Under the pieces are notes generated by a model, which was not told the origin of the DNA, searched no databases, and saw nothing but the letters and a program-made list of their open reading frames with translations. A stretch of DNA of 8,735 nt, from assembly GCA_900545075.1 (NCBI GenBank), contig UQXT01000084.1, positions 1 through 8,735 of the forward strand, in the 5' to 3' direction. The position numbers and the translations under genes were made by a program. Of this stretch, positions 5,807 to 8,735 are shown one piece after another. The stretch comes from an uncultured Collinsella sp. (GTDB lineage: Bacteria > Actinomycetota > Coriobacteriia > Coriobacteriales > Coriobacteriaceae). Within the stretch, counting starts at the first letter, position 1. Every line of letters begins with the position of its first letter.

Positions 5807-7075
5807 ATGAATACCGACCTGATTGATATCAAGATTCGCGCCGTCGAGGGCGGCGTTACGGCAGCTGCTGGCTTTAAGGCCGCAGGCATCCATGCGGGAT
5901 TCCGGAAGAATCCCGAGCGCTTGGACTATGCGCTCGTGGTGCCTGATAAGCCCTGTCCCGGCGCCGGCGTGTTTACGACCAACCGTTTTTGCGCGGCGCC
6001 CGTGCAGGTGAGCCGTGCCAACCTGGGCGGTTCGGACAAAGGCTATGGCATCGTCGCTGGTGTTTCAATCAACTCCGGCAACGCGAATGCCGCTACGGGC
6101 GAGACCGGCCTTGCCTGCGCACGCGAGACATGCAACATCGCGTCGCAGGTCATCGGCTGTGAACCCCAGCAGATCCTAGTTGCATCCACAGGCGTGATCG
6201 GACAGATTCTGCCGATCGACACGTTTGAGACGGCCGTTCCGTCCGCCTTCGAGGCGCTCTCCGCTCATGGTGGCGCCGATGCCGCCCGTGCCATCATGAC
6301 GACTGATACACATTCCAAGGAGTATGCCGTTCGCTATCGCAGTGAGGCTGCGGGCCATACAGGCAACGCCTATACGGTGGGCGGCATGTGCAAGGGGTCG
6401 GGCATGATCATGCCCAATATGGCCACCATGATCGCGGTCATTACTACCGATGCCCCCGTCGAGCCGGCGACGCTCCACGCCCTGTTGCTCTCGATCGTTA
6501 AGCAGACCTTTAATAAAGTGACGGTCGATTCCGATACCTCGACCAACGACACTTGTATCATGCTTGCTTCTGGCGCTGCTGCCGCAGATGTCGAGGCCAT
6601 CGTCGAGGGCACTGACGCCTTTGACGAGTTGGCCTTTGCCGTGCACGAGGTGTGCGAGAGCCTGGCGCGCAACATCGCCGCCGACGGCGAGGGCGCATCC
6701 AAGCTCGTGACGGTTAATGTTACCGGCGCCGCTAACGACGAGGAAGCCGATATCGCCGCCCGTGCCGTTGCCAATTCGCCGCTCGTCAAGACCTGCATTG
6801 CTGGCCACGACTGCAACTGGGGCCGCGTCGCTATGGCGCTTGGCAAGTGCGGCGTGCAGTTTAATCAGGAAGACGTTTCCATCGACATGATGGGCATGCC
6901 GGTCTGCCGCGATGGCCTGACCGTTCCCTTTGACGAGGACGAGGCTCTGCGACGTTTTGAGGCGCCCGAGATCGTGATCTCGGCCGACCTGGGCGCAGGC
7001 GACGCGGCAACGACCGTGTGGACCTGCGATCTCACGCACGAGTACATCTCCATCAACGGCGACTACCGTTCCTAG
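5807..7075 (+). CDS. argJ: Glutamate N-acetyltransferase ArgJ (ornithine acetyltransferase)
   Basis: Transfers the acetyl group from N-acetylornithine to glutamate, making ornithine and restoring N-acetylglutamate (cyclic route); some members also use acetyl-CoA. The 422-aa proenzyme is expected to cut itself between A206 and T207 in MPNMATMIAVITTDAP (202-217), leaving T207 as the N-terminal nucleophile of the beta chain. The oxyanion-type motif STGVIG (127-132), CKGSGM (195-200), VDSDTSTNDT (240-249) and GEGASK (294-299) are all present, and the C-terminus (YISINGDYRS) is typical. Whether it also has acetyl-CoA-dependent activity cannot be read from sequence. AAGGAG (5790-5795) lies 11 bases upstream, slightly far; GTAGGGA nearer the ATG may help. 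Product acts in the cytoplasm. Confidence 0.96.
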   Translation: MNTDLIDIKIRAVEGGVTAAAGFKAAGIHAGFRKNPERLDYALVVPDKPCPGAGVFTTNRFCAAPVQVSRANLGGSDKGYGIVAGVSINSGNANAATGETGLACARETCNIASQVIGCEPQQILVASTGVIGQILPIDTFETAVPSAFEALSAHGGADAARAIMTTDTHSKEYAVRYRSEAAGHTGNAYTVGGMCKGSGMIMPNMATMIAVITTDAPVEPATLHALLLSIVKQTFNKVTVDSDTSTNDTCIMLASGAAAADVEAIVEGTDAFDELAFAVHEVCESLARNIAADGEGASKLVTVNVTGAANDEEADIAARAVANSPLVKTCIAGHDCNWGRVAMALGKCGVQFNQEDVSIDMMGMPVCRDGLTVPFDEDEALRRFEAPEIVISADLGAGDAATTVWTCDLTHEYISINGDYRS

Positions 7076-7099
7076 ATTCCAGGCACGCTGCGCATCTCG

Positions 7100-7111
7100 C
7101 CGCAATTGCGG
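7100..7111. repeat. Perfect 12-base palindrome in the argJ-argB gap
   Basis: CCGCAATTGCGG is a perfect palindrome in the 81-base spacer between argJ and argB, about 45 bases before the chosen argB start. It has no T run. It may be a protein site, a weak RNA hairpin or chance. Confidence 0.3.
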
Positions 7112-7156
7112 ACAGCGGAGCACGGCGCGATAACGATACGAAAGACGAGGCAGATT

Positions 7157-8137
7157 ATGAAATTCGCACGCGATTGTCGTTCGAGCGAATCCAACGAAGC
7201 AACCGCGCAGCTGCTGTTCGAAGCGCTGCCGTGGATTAAAAACCTGACCGGCAAGACGGTCGTTATCAAGTATGGCGGAGCCGCCATGGTCGATGAGCAA
7301 CTGCGCCGCGACGTGATGAGCGACATCGTTTTGCTCAAGATCATCGGCATGCGCCCCGTTATCGTGCATGGCGGCGGCAAGGCCATCAACGAGGCGCTGA
7401 GCCATTACGATATTCCCGTCGAATTTAAGAATGGCCAGCGCGTGACCACGCCGGCGACTATGGATATCGTGCGCGAGGTGCTGGGCGGCAAGGTTAACCA
7501 GGAGCTGGTCGCCGCCATCAACCACCACGGCAACCTGGCCGTGGGCGTGTCGGGCAGCGATGCCGGCACGCTCATCGCCGAGCCGCTCGACCCCGAACTC
7601 GGTCGCGTGGGCAAAGTGACGCACGTCAACACCGACTATATCGAGCGCTTGCTCGATAGCGAGTACATCCCCGTCATCGCTACCGTCGCGGCGGGGGAGG
7701 ACGGCGGATTCTTCAACATCAACGCCGATACCGCCGCCGGCGCCGTTGCCGCGGCGCTCCACGCGCATAAGGCGATCTTTTTGACCGACGTCGACGGCCT
7801 GTACAAGGACTTTAGCGACAAGGACTCACTCATCTCTAACCTAACGCTCGACGAGGTTAACGAGATGCTCTATGGCGGGGAGGTCGATAAGGGCATGATT
7901 CCCAAGCTGCGCGCGGCCGTCGATGCGCTTGCCGGCGGTGTATTTCGCGCCCACATCATTAACGGTACCACGCCGCATTCGCTGCTCCTGGAGCTGCTGA
8001 CCGATGCCGGCGTCGGCACTGTGATCCACTCTACCGAGACGGCCTACGAGTTCGATACGCACCCGCACCCGCTTTCGACCTTTGCGGCGCGCCTGACCGA
8101 GAACCTCGACGAGGTCGAGAAGCTCCAGACGGTCTAG
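7157..8137 (+). CDS. argB: Acetylglutamate kinase ArgB
   Basis: Phosphorylates N-acetylglutamate with ATP, the step before ArgC. The 326-aa protein of the amino acid kinase family has KYGGAAM (38-44), VHGGGKAI (70-77), NGQRVTT (92-98), NINADTAAG (188-196), TDVDGLY (210-216) and KGMIPKL (245-251). It has about 30 residues before the first strand (TVVIKYGG) and a C-terminal ELLTDAGVGTVI (279-290). Both are features of the hexameric, arginine-inhibited kinases and are absent from the short E. coli type, so feedback inhibition by arginine is likely. The tail after residue 295 is somewhat long. I chose ATG 7157 with GAGG six bases upstream over an in-frame TTG at 7106, which lacks a good ribosome site and falls in the palindrome. 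Confidence 0.95.
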   Translation: MKFARDCRSSESNEATAQLLFEALPWIKNLTGKTVVIKYGGAAMVDEQLRRDVMSDIVLLKIIGMRPVIVHGGGKAINEALSHYDIPVEFKNGQRVTTPATMDIVREVLGGKVNQELVAAINHHGNLAVGVSGSDAGTLIAEPLDPELGRVGKVTHVNTDYIERLLDSEYIPVIATVAAGEDGGFFNINADTAAGAVAAALHAHKAIFLTDVDGLYKDFSDKDSLISNLTLDEVNEMLYGGEVDKGMIPKLRAAVDALAGGVFRAHIINGTTPHSLLLELLTDAGVGTVIHSTETAYEFDTHPHPLSTFAARLTENLDEVEKLQTV

Positions 8138-8206
8138 CTGACCCGCAGCCGCCCCATTCCTGCACCCATAGCCCCGCGCCGTCTGGCGCCCAACGAAAGG
8201 CATCTC

Positions 8207-8735
8207 ATGTCACTTGCAGCTCAGCAATCGCTTGAATCCCATTACGTTATGCATACCTTTGGCCGCTCTCCGGTCGAGTTTGTCGAGGGTCACGGCATGA
8301 AGCTCACCGGCGACGATGGCCGTGAGTACCTCGACTTTCTTGCCGGCATCGGCGTGTGCAGCCTAGGTCATGGCGACCCGGCTGTGCTCTCGGCGCTCGA
8401 GGCACAGACCAAAAAGCTCATGCATGTCTCCAATTACTTCTACATTGAGCAGCGCGGACAGGTCGCGGCGCTGCTGTCCAAGCTTACTAACGACGACGTA
8501 GATGGTGCGCGCGTGCTTGCCGATGCCATTGCAGCCGGCGATGAGACCACGGCAGCTGCTCTTGGTGCCCCGGCTGCGGATGAGCAGGTTTGGGAGACCT
8601 TCTTTGCCAACTCTGGCGCCGAGGCCAACGAGGGCTCGATGAAGCTCGCGCGCCTGTACGCCAAGCGTGCCGGTAATGGCGGCAACACCATCGTGTGCAT
8701 GCGCGGAGGCTTTCACGGTCGTACGCTCGAGACCA
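8207..8735 (+). CDS. argD: Acetylornithine aminotransferase ArgD (5' part, cut by window end)
   Basis: PLP-dependent class III aminotransferase that makes N-acetylornithine from the semialdehyde produced by ArgC. Only 176 codons are present; the PLP-binding lysine lies beyond the window. Seen are the N-terminal HYVMHTFGRSPVEFVEG (12-28), YLDFLAGIGVCSLGHGDP (41-58), HVSNYFY (73-79), the phosphate-binding NSGAEANE (135-142) and FHGRT (169-173), in family order. Between SKLTND and VWETFFANSGAEA there is an extra stretch of roughly 30 residues (about 97-127), alanine-rich and acidic, not usual in ArgD. The ATG has GAAAGG six bases upstream. The 69-base spacer after argB suggests the same transcript. 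Ornithine or succinylornithine aminotransferase is less likely given the neighbours. Confidence 0.93.
   Translation, partial: MSLAAQQSLESHYVMHTFGRSPVEFVEGHGMKLTGDDGREYLDFLAGIGVCSLGHGDPAVLSALEAQTKKLMHVSNYFYIEQRGQVAALLSKLTNDDVDGARVLADAIAAGDETTAAALGAPAADEQVWETFFANSGAEANEGSMKLARLYAKRAGNGGNTIVCMRGGFHGRTLET

Noticed and set aside
7106..7108. In-frame TTG as argB start
   Set aside because: It is inside a palindrome, with no good ribosome site; ATG 7157 follows GAGG at six bases and gives a usual N-terminus.
6176..7768. Long open frame on the - strand (530 codons) across argJ and argB
   Set aside because: It covers two intact conserved genes on the other strand and has no family motif or ribosome site that I can support.
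8176..8189. GCGCC-GTCT-GGCGC hairpin between argB and argD as a terminator
   Set aside because: Only five pairs and no T run follow; argD starts 17 bases later, so it is at most a minor hairpin.
1..8735. Mobile element, CRISPR array, tRNA or prophage signs
   Set aside because: I saw no transposase or integrase domain, no regularly spaced direct repeats, no cloverleaf, and no stretch of deviant base composition.

Overview
The window reads as a piece of chromosome from a high-GC actinobacterium. A Collinsella-like member of the Coriobacteriia is my best guess, from the GC-rich codon use, the fused ECF ATPase and the argC-argJ-argB-argD order; this is inference and no taxonomic marker gene is present. 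All supported genes lie on the + strand and are tightly packed. I see no mobile element, CRISPR array, tRNA or rRNA.

Region 1 (1-4343) is a riboflavin-uptake operon with a flavoprotein tail. It opens inside the 3' part of an FMN riboswitch (about 1-99). This is followed by ribU (riboflavin S component), a single long gene carrying both ECF ATPases fused head to tail (EcfA1-EcfA2), and ecfT (transmembrane coupling protein). The three genes overlap at their start/stop codons. Two small tandem paralogues of the FMN-binding split-barrel (pyridoxamine 5'-phosphate oxidase-like) family follow after short gaps. A plausible reading is that FMN shortage opens the riboswitch, riboflavin is imported, and two probable flavin-using proteins may be made from the same message.

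Region 2 (4344-4600) is a 257-base intergenic stretch without a gene. It contains a long imperfect hairpin (probable terminator of the first operon), an inverted repeat with TGCATGAA/TTCATGCA arms that is a candidate arginine-repressor site, a weak extended -10 promoter candidate, and a second inverted repeat just before the argC ribosome binding site.

Region 3 (4601-8735) is an arginine biosynthesis cluster: argC, argJ, argB and the first 176 codons of argD, which runs off the window. ArgJ recycles the acetyl group, so this is the cyclic ornithine route. ArgB has features expected of the arginine-feedback-inhibited form. Between argC and argJ there is a 74-base strongly folded element ending in six T residues, a terminator or attenuator inside the cluster. 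I regard this, the FMN-linked flavoprotein pair, the fused ATPase and an insertion in ArgD as the points most worth a second look. No wholly unknown system is evident.
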